60,000 nt of DNA from the NCBI GenBank assembly GCA_012295275.1, contig CM022679.1, positions 250,001-310,000 of the forward strand, given 5' to 3'. The stretch's first letter is position 1, and every line of letters starts with the position of its first letter. Below the pieces are notes generated by a model. That model saw nothing but the letters and a program-made list of their open reading frames with translations. It was not told where the DNA came from and did no database searches. This DNA is from Chrysomallon squamiferum (lineage: Eukaryota; Mollusca; Gastropoda; Neomphalida; Peltospiridae). This document shows positions 47,455 through 59,253 of this stretch, piece after piece. The position numbers were made by a program, and so were the translations under genes.

Positions 47455-48780
47455 TTTTAAAACATCGTCAGTCGCGATTGAAAGTGACAGTCGTTAGTGT
47501 TCTTTCAGTCAACGAAATGATGTGATCGTCAGTGAGGAAATGAAACAATTCAAGCATGTAACTATCAGTTTGAATATCTCACATCTTATACGATTTTCAT
47601 GTGATACAATCAGATTCATACCTGAAAATCATTCGCTGTATTATTTTACAAAATATTATCCTCAGATTAATAACGATAAATAAAAAGAATATTTAATTTG
47701 AAATATTAACGTGAACATCTTCATGTATATGGATTCACATCTGAGAAATAATATATAGGAGGACTGTGTGACAGTCGAGGGCGTTGCTTGGAAACTGACA
47801 CAAACACCGGGCAGCAAGTACAAAACTGATAAACAAAGAGAAAACGTGAGTTTGTGATTTTTTTTGTGTCAACGTAAGACGATCCTCCTAGCATTTTCTA
47901 GTCTTGTAAATTCTATTAATGAATTTATACTTTTTTGGCGTAGTCTATTTTTTTATTTTATTTTTTTTTATTTCTGCTTCATAATTGTTCTAAGGGTAAT
48001 TTATTTTTTATCGGAATCACTAATACACATGTATGGATTAATCACTAATGCACACGTATGGTTAATAAGTAATACACATGTATGGATTAATCACTAATAC
48101 ACATATATGAATTAATGACTAATACACATGTATGGATTAATCACTAATACTCATGTATGGATTAATCACTAATACACACGTATGGATTAATTCCCAATAC
48201 ACATGTATGGATTAATCACTAATGCACACGTATGGTTAATAAGTAATAGACATGTATGAATTAATCACTAATATACGTACATGTAATACACATGTATGGA
48301 TTAATCACTAATACTAATATGTTGTCACATTTATGTTGTACAAATTAATTCAGCAAAGAAGTGATTAATGTTGACACTTTATTTAACATATCTCGGACAA
48401 GTGTTTCGTATTGCTAATCAAACTGATGATAAAAAAAGCAGAATTTGCTTGGATAAAAGTGATTATTAATATATAATTATTATATTAGATGAAATTATTA
48501 TTACCAGAAAAAAGTGTAATTATTTTATACTGATTTAAAAAAAAAAACACTTGTTTTTGTCTTCCTTATCAGTAAGAAAACCCCACTAAAAGTTTGTTAA
48601 AGTGTTATCGAATAAATAGTAAATCTGTTTTATGTCAGCATATACAGAAACACATATAGACATACAACACATAAACAGACACACTCACAAATACAGGAAC
48701 AGAGTTTTAAAATGAAAATTGAAATAAATATCTAAAAAATGGAAATTTATACAAGTTTTGTTTTCTGTTACTTCAAAAGT
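47455..48780. other. Convergent spacer between GPCR (+) and AprA-like gene (-), with 25-bp minisatellite
   Basis: Up to 47876 it still matches the proximal block. From about 48010 to 48310 there are around ten imperfect units of the type CACATGTATGGATTAATCAC plus TAATA. The rest is AT-rich with no gene seen. Confidence 0.7.
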
Positions 48781-51700
48781 TTAAACAATTTTTCCACGAC
48801 ATTTCCCTCCGTGACATTCTGGAAAAGGGAATGTGTCTGGTACGATCTGAGTGGGTGTGGTCAGCTCCAAAACTGTGTCCCCGAGTCCGTAGTACGACAC
48901 CTGAAAATTACGCGTTAATAATGTCTCAAGTTTGTGTGTAGATGTATGGACAGTGTGTGTAGATGTATGGACAGTGTGTGTAGATGTGATACAGTGTGTG
49001 TGGATGTGATACAGTGTGTGTAGATGTATGGACAGTGTGTGTAGATGTATGGACAGTGTGTGTAGATGTATGGACAGTGTGTGTAGATGTGATACAGTGT
49101 GTGTAGATGTATGGACAGTGTGTGTAGATGTATGGATAGTGTGTGTAGATGTGATACAGTGTGTGTGGATGTGATACAGTGTGTGTAGATGTATGGACAG
49201 TGTGTGTAGATGTATGGACAGTGTGTGTAGATGTGATACAGTGTGTGTAGATGTATGGACAGTGTGTGTAGATGTGATACAGTGTGTGTAGATGTATGGA
49301 CAGTGTGTGTAGATGTATGGACAGTGTGTGTAGATGTGATGTACCGCGTTTGTAGATGTGATACAGTATGTGTAGATGTGATACAGTGTGTGTGGATGTA
49401 ATGTACCGCGTTTGTAGATGTGATACAGTATGTGTAGATGCGATGTACCGTGTTTGTAGATGTGATACAGTGTGGGTAGATGTGATACAGTGTGTCTGGA
49501 TGTGATGTACCGCGTTTGTAGATGTGATACAGTGTGGGTAGATGTGATACAGTGTGTGTGGATGTGATACAGTGTGTGTGGATGTGATGTACCGTGTTTG
49601 TAGATGTGATACAGTGTGTGTGGATGTGATACAGTGTGTGTGTGGATGTGATGTACCGCGTTTGTAGATGTGATGTACCGCGTTTGTAGATGTGATACAG
49701 TGTGTGTGGATGTAATGTACCGCGTTTGTAGATGTGATACAGTATGTGTAGATGCGATGTACCGTGTTTGTAGATGTGATACAGTGTGTGTGGATGTAAT
49801 GTACCGCGTTTGTAGATGTGATACAGTATGTGTAGATGCGATGTACCGTGTTTGTAGATGTGATACAGTGTGTGTGGATGTGATGTACCGCGTTTGTAGA
49901 TGTGATACAGTGTGTGTGGATGTAATGTACCGCGTTTGTAGATGTGATACAGTATGTGTAGATGCGATGTACCGTGTTTGTAGATGTGATACAGTGTGGG
50001 TAGATGTGATACAGTGTGTGTGGATGTGATGTACCGCGTTTGTAGATGTGATGTACCGCGTTTGTAGATGTGATACAGTGTGTGTGGATGTGATGTACTG
50101 CGTTTGTAGATGTGATACAGTGTGTGTAGATGTGACATTCGGTGTATAGATGTGTGTAGATTATATGTACAGTTAGTGTGTAACTTACTTGTATGAAAAA
50201 CCCGGTCCAGTAAGAAGATTTGAAATTTTCTACTGAGTATACTGTCAAACTCTGAAAACATGGTATAGAAATATTAGTGATTGTTTAAAAGTATAATTTC
50301 TACCCAGTGTAATGTCAAACTCTGAAAACATAGTATAGAAATATTAGTGATTGTATAAAAGTATAAAACATTTGATGTACAGTGTGTGTGCAGATGTGAT
50401 GTACAGAGTGTGTGTGGATGTTATGTACATTGTTGTATAGATGTTATGTACAGTTCTTTAGAATTGTTACTTAATAGAGTGTATAGATGTGATATACAGT
50501 GTATGTAGATGTGACGTACCATTTGTATATAGATGATGTACACTTTGGATAGATCTGATGTACAGTGTGAGTAGATGTGATGTGTAATGTGGAGACGTGT
50601 TGTACAATGAGTGTAGAAGTGAAGTACAGTGTGTGTAGATGTGATGTACAGTGTGAGTAGATGTGATGTACAGTGCGAGTAGATGTGAAGTACAGTGTGT
50701 GTAGATGTGATGTACAGAATGAGTAGATGTGATGTACAGTGTGAGTAGATGTGAAGTACAGTGTGTGTAGACGTGTTGTACAATGTATGTAGACGTGTTG
50801 TACAATGTATGTAGATGTGCTGTACAGTGTGTAGATGTGTTATATTGTGTGTAGATGTGTTGTACAGTGTGTGTAGATGTGATATTCAGTGTGTATAGAT
50901 GTGATGTACAGTGCTTTAGAATTATTATTTAATAAACATAAATTTCAGTGTTTGTGTAGGTGTGATGTACAGTGTATGTAGATGTGATGTACCATTTGTA
51001 TAGATACGATGTACAGTTTGCATAGATATGATGTACAGTGTGAGTAGATGTGATTATATTGTGTATAGATGTAATTACAGTGTGTGTGTAGACGTGATGT
51101 ATTGTGAGTAAACATATGATAGTCGGTGTATGGATGTGATGTACAGTGTGTATATATGTGATGTACAGTGTGCATAGATGTGATGTACAGTGCGCGTAGA
51201 TGTGATGTACAGTGCTTTAAAAATGTTATTTGTTGTAGATCTTCTATACAGTATTGGTGATGTGAGCTATGATTAGTTCCTCACACAACAGCTGCAGGCT
51301 TTTTTCCCATTCCAGCTAATGTCTCACGATATATCAAGCTTTGTTAGATATGGAAAGGTACATATAAAATATCACTCTCTGCTTCTAAATGATAAGATGA
51401 CAGCGGGTTTCTTCTCTCATATTCGTATCATACATAACATCTAATGTTAGTTAAAAGTATGTTCTAGTGAAATTAAACACACCTCCTGACTGACGGGCTG
51501 TTCAAACCACAGCACCGGGTGAAACTTCTTTTTGTGCATCGGGTCTGACGGGTCTGCTACCAGTAGTCTGAAATCTCGTCTAAAGATAAATCAACATCAT
51601 CATCATCATCATCACCATCATCATCATTATTAATATTATTATTTCAGCTGAGAATTAGAATTATTTTTAGAAGAGTTGATGAAACTGCTTTTTGGAGTAT

Positions 51701-52957
51701 TATTGATGAATAAAATGTGTGTATGTGTTAAGAAATGTGACACATCTGAGATGACTGGAGCAAAATACATCATAACATGTTAGTAGTAAATAAACACTGA
51801 AGATTAGTATATAGTTTTAATAAAAAGAAAACATAATATAAGTGTTAGTAAAAACTGAACACGTAAAATTTGTATTTCATATCATGTGGCCATTGCTCCT
51901 GGGAGTCTTTGATTAGTTGACTGTAGGGAGTGGTGAAATATAGTTGACTTTCGTGGTGGAAAATATTAGAAATCGATAACAATAACACTAAATGTTTATC
52001 TTGTTGTCATAACAACGGATTTATAAAGTATACCTTAGTTGTATATAATACTTTCACGATAAAGACTAAATCTGTTTTAGAAATAGCATTACAAACACTG
52101 GCACGATTTGAACAACTAATGTGTAGACAGTTCTTTAAGAAAAACTGCATCTGAATAAAATGAATTAAGAAATAATGAAACTCTACACAGGACGAGTCTA
52201 TATTACCTGTTGTCAATGGTTACAGCGCGGAAACATTTGACTAGTTTAGGCTTTTTGTCTGTGTAAACAGTCAGCTTGGTGCTGTTCTCTTTCTGAAACA
52301 AATGATTTGACATCACACAATAGATGTTTAATATGAACATAACATGGCAGTATGACGTCATATATATAATATGATATATTATGTCCATTGTTATATTAAG
52401 TGAAATATGTACTATCACTTGATATACATTATGTGACTTAGTGTATGTAATATTACATAATTTTGTATAAAATAATATCATATTTTTAACTCGACATAGA
52501 ATACTGAATATTATTCGTTCTACGACTTGATTACTTGATGTAGGAATATGATATGAATTACGTAATATGAATAATATTTGTAAAATGAGAAGATTTTCAC
52601 TAAATGTATGTAATATAACATGATATAGTTAATATGTTCTTATATATGTAAAGTGATATAGAATAAGTTGATATATGTAAAGTGATATAGTGTATTTAGC
52701 TTGATGTGATATCTGTAACGATATGTTTATAAATAACGATATATTAAATATCTAATGTAAATGGCGTGACATCTGTGACTGTGTCTGTGTGTATGTGTGT
52801 TCATTCATGTGATAGATTAAAATGATTTAGGATGTTATGGAAGAAAACTATTACCTTAATAACTTTCCAAGTCAACCTAGGTAACTGTACATCCTATAAT
52901 ATAAAAGGAAGAAATATTTCAGGATTTATTCAGTACATTTTAGGTCTATTTAATTAA

Positions 52958-53020
<63 letters not shown>

Positions 53021-53862
53021 GTTACTAAATAAGTAAGTAAGTAAATAAATGATCAAAATATATAAGTAAGTAAATGTTTTCTGAATCGTCCCCCTGAATG
53101 TGAAACCAAAAACACACGTAGAATAATCTGAAAACTTGATATTCTAAGAACAATATGGAAAAATACTTCAGGTATCAATTAGTAAAACAAATAAAAAATG
53201 AACTCGTAAAACAGATAAAACATGAAATGGTAAAAAAGTCAACCATGAACTGGTAAGACATCAAATATGAATTGGTAACACATCAAATATGAAATGGTAA
53301 AACATCAAGTATGAACCGGTAAAACGTCAAGTATGAATTGGTAAAACGTCAATTATGAACTAGTGAAATGTCAAGTATGAACTGATGAAACGTCAAGTAT
53401 GAACTGGTAAAACATCAAGTATGAACTGGTAAAACGTCAAGTATGAACTGGTAAAACATCAAGTATGAATTGGTGAAACCCCAAGTATGAACTGATAAAA
53501 CGTCAAATATGAACTGATAAAACAAGTATGAACTGGTAAAACATCAAGTATGAACTAGTAAAACAGGATAAAATTTATAAACCACTTAACGTTGACTACA
53601 AATTGGAAAAATGCTCTCTGTGCGAAAAGAATATCCAGAATGTGACCAACACAGATGTGATCGGCATTTGGAATCGTGCTGAAACAAGACACAGATAAAA
53701 ATAAAAGTAAAAAAAAAAAAAAAATGTATGAATGGCTTTTAACACAATATGTTCTATCATCTACTATCTAACTAAATCTGACTCATTAGTATTATATTTT
53801 GCTACACGAGATTATTTTATTGTAAAACACATTTAATAATTTAATTAATACACGTGACTTAC

Positions 53863-53903
<41 letters not shown>

Positions 53904-56900
53904 TACTTTACACACGTGAATTACTTTATATACTAATTTACTTTACATACGTGGAATACTGTACATACATGACCTACTACATATAGATGAGTCACTTTAT
54001 ATAGGTGTCTATATTACATGTACTGTACATATATGAGATAGTTTATATACGTGCTTATAGTACATACATAATGTACTGTACATACATTAGATACTTTATA
54101 TACCTGTTTATATTATATACATGATGTACTATACATAATACAACTATATGTGACTTGCTTTATAAACATGCTTAATTAAAATACGTCGTTTACTTTTATA
54201 TGTGACTTAATCTGTATACATAACTCACTGTATGTGCGTGGTTACAGTGTGTACGTGACTCACTTGGTGTGCATGATTACAGTATGAGCGTGACTTACTT
54301 TATGCACGTTATTTACAGAATGTTCGTGACTCACTTTATGTACGAGGAACCTGTGAACTGGTTAAAGTAGTAGTGTGGATTGTCTAACGTGATTTACAGA
54401 ATGTTCGTGACTCACTTTATGTACGAGGGACCTGTGAGCTGGTTAAAGTAGAAGTGTGGATTGTCTAACGTGATTTACAGAATGTTCGTGACTCACTTTA
54501 TGTACGAGGGACCTGTGAGTTGGTTAAAGTAGAAGTGTGGATCGTCCAACGTGATTTACAGTGTGTACGTGACTCACTTTATGTACGAGGGACCTGTGAG
54601 TTGGTTAAAGTAGAAGTGTGGATCGTCCAACGTGATTTACAGTGTGTACGTGACTCACTTTATGTACGAGGGACCTGTGAGTTGGTTAAAGTAGAAGTGT
54701 GGATCGTCCAACGTGATTTACAGTGTGTACGTGACTCACTTTATGTACGAGGGACCTGTGAGTTGGTTAAAGTAGAAGTGTGGATCGTCCAACGTGATTT
54801 ACAGTGTGTACGTGACTCACTTTATGTACGAGGGACCTGTGAGTTGGTTAAAGTAGAAGTGTGGATTGTCTAACGTGATTTACAGCTGGTTAAATGTACG
54901 TGACTCACTTTATGTACGAGGGACCTGTGAGTTGGTTAAAGTAGAAGTGTGGATTGTCTAACGTGATTTACAGAATGTACGTGACTCACTTTATGTACGA
55001 GGGACCTGTGAGCTGGTTAAAGTAGAAGTGTGGATTGTCTAACGTGATTTACAGAATGTACGTGACTCACTTTTTACGAGGGATGTACTGGAGGACCTGT
55101 GAGCTGGTTAAAGTAGAAGTGTGGATTGTCTAACGTGATTTACAGAATGTACGTGACTCACTTTATGTACGAGGGACCTGTGAGCTGGTTAAAGTAGTAG
55201 TGTGGATTGTCTAACGTGATTTACAGAATGTACGTGACTCACTTTATGTACGAGGGACCTGTGAGCTGGTTAAAGTAGAAGTGTGGATTGTCTAACGTGA
55301 TTTACAGAATGTACGTGACTCACTTTATGTACGAGGGACCTGTGAGCTGGTTAAAGTAGTAGTGTGGGTTGTCTAACATGAAATACTCGTCACCTGTCGT
55401 GTCAATAATTAACTTGGGCATTGTCAGCCGATCAGCATAGGCTGAAATAAACATTTACAACAACATTGACCTCAGCAGCAGCTGCAGCAGCAGCGCTACA
55501 ACAACAACAATAATAATAATTAACAGTGACATTAAAAACAACCATAATAATAATAAAAATAATGATGATTATGGTTATGACGATTATTATTATTATTATT
55601 ATTATTATTATTTACAAAAGGAGCTATTTTTGAGAAATGTAGATTACCAATAGGGTCAATTATTTTTTTGAGTGTTTGAGCCTGAGGTAAGTCTAGCATT
55701 GCTGTGAAGTTCAGTTTGTAGAAAGATGACAGTGCAAAAGACCAACCTCCGTACGCCCGATACATGTGATGTAGACTCTGTAAGTAGACACACATACACA
55801 CATGTATACAGATTTAGAAACATAGATATGTACATACGTACATACGTACACACGTACAAATGTACATATGCACATATATTATTTATACAGAGAGACATCC
55901 ATACATATTTTACGTACATATACGAACATGCAAACACATATACAGACAGAGAGACAGACGTACAGACAAACACATTGAAAAAAGATATTTACGTCAAACA
56001 TATTGAGGAGATCGAAAACAATGGGCGAGAATGCGACTACGCGTTTGTCCACTGCAGCGGTGAGCCAGGCTGCCCAGGATCTCTGAAAGAAAGAATCAGT
56101 CTGACCACTTTTGTAGCGGCTCGTTTGTGAGAAAAAAGTGTATAAAGTAGTGTGACAAACATAAAGTTTGAAGTAGATATTTACAGATTATTGAAGTCAT
56201 GATTATCAATTTTAAACTTTTCAGTTATCTAAATATTACATCATCCTTACCTTAGATGCACCAGAAATAATAAACTTTTTGATATTTAGTCCAGCTTTCT
56301 GTTTGACCACGGCAGTGCCAGTATCCATTGCTCGTACACAGGCCTGAAAACAAACCACAGAGTAACTTTTGTGGTTTCTACCTGTGACTGTGTGTGACTG
56401 CTTGTTTAGAGTAAACTCAGATGTTTTGCAGTAAAAAGATTTTAAAGTAAATTACAGTCCACATATCATCAGTCCATTAGGTGTAGGTTAAAGAACACAA
56501 AACAGAGGTTGTATCTACTGTTATTTACTGTATTAAAACAAAATAAAGAACGAAAGAAGAAAAGTAAACAGGCTAGACTTGCCTTTTCTTCTCTTCTTTT
56601 TTTTTTTTTTTGTTGTTCTTCCTCTGTTTTCTGGTGGGTTCCAGTGAGACATCGTAGACTTTATGAGTTTGCTGAAGTGATCGAGTTAAGCGAAATATTG
56701 TTATTATTACCTTTGTCATGGGGAGGAGAGCCAGTTTGAGTGGATCCTGCCCCTGCTGCAGGTAGGTTACTACTGTCCAGGCGAGTATGGAAGTCTCAGA
56801 CCATGCTCTGTGGGTGGGGTCATTCTGAAACACGAATACTGATTATATCACTTTCAAACTTGCAGATATGGCATATAAACTCTACATGCCTGTAATGGTA

Positions 56901-58396
56901 CTTACTGCAAAATACAACGGTTCATTTGGAATCATTCGTAGGTTGATGCTGACTATACCCAGAGACAAACCCATCAGTGAAACAGAAAACACAAAAGGTC
57001 CTTCAGTGCCTGGACTGGAAAGTAAAAAATTTGCCATATAAGCAAGTTTGAAATCAGACATTCATTTTTCTGTGAAAACTTTCAGTGTCATATAATTATT
57101 TTTTTTTTTATGGAGTATCATTTATCACTGTTAGTTCCAAGTTATAATTTTATATAATATCCTTCAGTTCAACACGAGTGTATTAAAAGGTATAATTCAT
57201 AAAGACAACTTTTTATCAAAAATATCATGTTTTATTAATAAAGCTTACGGATCTTTATTGGATCCAGCATCAGCGAACAAAAATGCAACATCCGGGTGCT
57301 TTATGACGTCAGGAATGAAAATATCGACGTAATGCCACCATAACTGTTGATTAGTCACAAATCCTGGGAATCGATAGTTTAAAGATAATTAATAAAATAA
57401 CATTAGTAGAAAAATCAATAAAAAAAATCAGGCAGTGAAATTATCTAAAAATGAAATATATTCATAATTTGTTTTCTCATTATTTTGAGGATAAAGAGAC
57501 AAAACTGCGACAGCACGTAAGCGAGAAGACCCCTGTGTGGGTTTTCACCACAGTATATACTTCAGTCACAAGAACATGAAGAAATCAATTATAGTGAACG
57601 CAATAGAAGTGTTTCAGTGAACGCTATAGAAGTGTTTTAGTGAACGCAATAGAAGAGTTTCAGGGAGCGCTATAGAAGTGTTTTAGTGAACAGTATAGAA
57701 GTGTTTTAGTGAACGCAATAGAAGTGTTTCAGGGAGCGCTATAGAAGTGTTTTAGTGAACAGTATAGAAGTGTTTCAGGGAACGCTATAGAAGTGTTTTA
57801 GTGAACAGTATAGAAGTGTTTTAGTGAACGCTATAGAAGTGTTTCAGGGAACGCTATAGAAGTGTTTTAGTGAACAGTATAGAAGTGTTTCAGGGAACGC
57901 TATAGAAGTGTTTTTAGTGAACAGTATAGAAGTGTTTCAGGGAACGCTATAGAAGTGTTTTAGTGAACAGTATAGAAGTGTTTCAGGGAACGCTATAGAA
58001 GTGTTTTAGTGAACAGTATAGAAGTGTTTCAGTGAACGCTATAGAAGTGTTTTAGTGAACAGTATAGAAGTGTTTCAGGGAACGCTATAGAAGTGTTTCA
58101 GTGAACGCTATACAAGTATTTTGGTGAACACTATATTTCAGCCAGTCACAATCAGTGTAAAGCTCATATCAGTCTTGGATGACGTGAAAATGTGAACTCA
58201 AGATGTATATCTATCAGCCTACATCTTTACCTTTTCCCCACGTTTGTGACGTCATATTGATAGAATAAAGCGTGTAGTTTTCTCCACGTGTCACGTTTGT
58301 AATCGTCCAGTTGTAGGATGGGTCAGGTTTGTTCACGTAATCGTCCAGTGGCGTCCCGTGTACGATCGTTAAGAGAAAACACAAAACAGTAATCAT
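48781..58396 (-). CDS. AprA-like secreted protein (PhoPQ-related family)
   Basis: Resembles Dictyostelium autocrine proliferation repressor AprA and bacterial PhoPQ-activated pathogenicity-related proteins (alpha/beta-hydrolase-like). Fourteen exons, all in phase, 475 residues: 58231-58396, 57249-57363, 56906-57014, 56711-56824, 56251-56343, 55993-56082, 55648-55777, 55324-55441, 53591-53678, 52855-52893, 52207-52292, 51483-51579, 50189-50251, 48781-48900. Signal peptide 1-14 (MITVLCFLLTIVHG), then the family hallmark TPLDDYVNKPDPSYNW with several N-glycosylation sites. LWWHYVDIFIPD, FIISGASK with Ser 198, DPIAYADRLTMPKLI, TGDEYF (Asp 290) and IPNADH (His 319) fit a Ser-Asp-His triad, and TFPFPEC closes the protein. 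Exon 9 is small and was found only by phase; its donor is GTTAAG. Almost every intron holds a minisatellite. Secretion is inferred; the role in animals is unknown. Confidence 0.88.
48925..50150. repeat. 20/21-bp minisatellite in AprA-like intron 13
   Basis: About 60 units of GTGTGTAGATGTGATACAGT or its TATGGACA and GTACCGCGTT variants. Very long ORFs on the minus strand (HTLYHIYK, HTVHTST and similar) come from the periodicity and are not genes. Confidence 0.93.
50224..50364. repeat. 70-bp tandem duplication spanning the AprA-like exon 13 acceptor
   Basis: 50224-50293 and 50294-50364 are imperfect copies 70 bp apart. Each contains about 30 nt of the start of exon 13 (minus strand AGTTTGACA...) and its TTTTCAG acceptor. 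The upstream copy of the acceptor would lead into a stop codon, so it is probably not used. Confidence 0.8.
50380..51230. repeat. 22-bp minisatellite in AprA-like intron 12
   Basis: Degenerate units of the type GTGTGTAGATGTGATGTACA. Related to the array in intron 13. Two near-copies of a GTGCTTTAGAATT.TTA.TTA stretch occur at about 50451 and 50911. Minus-strand ORFs here are repeat artefacts. Confidence 0.88.
52950..53060. repeat. AAAT microsatellite
   Basis: (AAAT)n followed by AAGT variants, in the intron between AprA-like exons 9 and 10. Confidence 0.9.
53160..53580. repeat. 22-bp minisatellite next to AprA-like exon 9
   Basis: About 18 units of GAACTGGTAAAACATCAAGT plus AT, just 3' of exon 9 on the transcribed strand. 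A short version survives at 40320-40410 in the proximal block. Confidence 0.9.
53866..53901. repeat. AT dinucleotide microsatellite
   Basis: (AT)n in AprA-like intron 8. The region that follows (53900-54160) has loose repeats of TTTATATACGTG/TACATACATGA that also occur at 40720-40960 in the proximal block. Confidence 0.85.
54285..55400. repeat. 81-bp tandem array built from the 3' end of AprA-like exon 8 and its donor
   Basis: Thirteen units whose CACTTTATG landmark falls at 54332, 54413, 54494, 54575, 54656, 54737, 54818, 54906, 54987, 55068, 55159, 55240 and 55321. The last one is the true end of exon 8. On the minus strand each unit holds sequence coding for NPHFYFNQLTGPSYI followed by the donor GTGAGT. 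The spacing is 81 bp except for two units with small insertions. The plus-strand frame at 54520-54873 stays open only because 81 is a multiple of three. Confidence 0.9.
55546..55612. repeat. AAT/ATT microsatellite in AprA-like intron 7
   Basis: (ATA)n then (ATT)n in the intron between exons 7 and 8. Poly-Asn ORFs over it were discarded. Confidence 0.8.
57590..58135. repeat. 23-bp minisatellite with a 46-bp dimer pattern in AprA-like intron 1
   Basis: About 24 units alternating between TAGAAGTGTTTTAGTGAACA and TAGAAGTGTTTCAGGGAACG types. Many TTTCAG and TTTTAG motifs resemble acceptors, but no exon follows them. Confidence 0.9.
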
Positions 58397-58814
58397 ACTT
58401 AGTCTCCTTTAAGCTATTCAGACTAAATATCTACTGACGACAGTAAAACTCTGGGAAGATTAAGAGGCGTACACAACTTTATTAACATAGTCATATGATT
58501 TTTGGATAACAGCAATGATAAAAGTATCTATAGTAATACTGATAAAAGAAGACAATTAATATCTAACTTGTTTCTTGATCTAATAAAATTGTGTCTGTGT
58601 TTATCTTTCATCTAACCTGAACTCGATGCCGAGTTAACTTGTCTCACAGAGGATTGCCTGAGATAGTAAATAACAATTGAGATAATGATGATGATTATAA
58701 CGATGACGACGACAATTAAGATAATAATTTATAATGGGAAAGTGGAAGACGTGAACTACTAAATATAAAAAATTGAATAGCAATTTTAATAAATATTCAC
58801 ATAGGGAAATTAGA

Positions 58815-58862
<48 letters not shown>

Positions 58863-59071
58863 CTGTGTGTGTGAGTGCACACACACACAGATAATATATT
58901 ACGATTACTACTACTACTGCTTCTACTACTACTACTAATAATAACAACAATAATAATAGTGATGATAATGATAATAATATAAACCATTAATTTTTGCGGA
59001 AGAAATGCTTTGGTACTAGTTCAGCACACAATTCAGTAATAAGAGGAGGTAACTCTTGTTGGTTAGTGATC

Positions 59072-59112
<41 letters not shown>

Positions 59113-59253
59113 TTTTATCTTACTGAGTTAAAATAAACATCAAGTTGGAATCACTTCATAAACTTCATCATCGACCACATTGTCATTTCTCTCATTTTGT
59201 GTGTGCACAGTTTTACAAGAATGATTTTCAGCTGTAGTCATGGAAACGATTCA
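58397..59253. other. Intergenic region with GT, CA and ATA microsatellites
   Basis: Upstream flank of the AprA-like gene. (GT)n at about 58817-58861, a TAC/ATA tract at about 58898-58980, and (CA)n at about 59073-59111. An ORF at 58634-58987 is made of these repeats. No promoter motif stands out. Confidence 0.7.

Larger units (their letters stand above)
42993..47876. repeat. Tandem segmental duplication, distal copy
   Basis: Direct repeat of 34016-40333, with intact MACPF and GPCR genes. After 47876 the two copies diverge abruptly: this copy goes on into the 3' flank of the AprA-like gene, the proximal copy jumps into an AprA-like intron. Confidence 0.93.

Noticed and set aside
48915-50261. 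Two overlapping ~440-codon minus-strand ORFs rich in His, Thr and Tyr
   Set aside because: They run through the 20/21-bp minisatellite in two frames at once and include intron sequence; the open frames come from periodicity. Only 50189-50251 in them is a true exon.
52855-52893. Reading exon 10 of the AprA-like gene directly after exon 8
   Set aside because: The phase does not match and gives a stop within seven codons; inserting exon 9 (53591-53678) solves it.
54520-54873. Plus-strand ORF of 117 codons with a perfect 27-residue repeat
   Set aside because: It is the antisense of the 81-bp exon-8-derived array; the period is a multiple of three and lacks stops in one frame by chance.
55726-56130. 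Plus-strand 134-codon ORF rich in Tyr and His
   Set aside because: It spans AprA-like exons 6 and 7 in antisense plus a TACATACG repeat in the intron between them.
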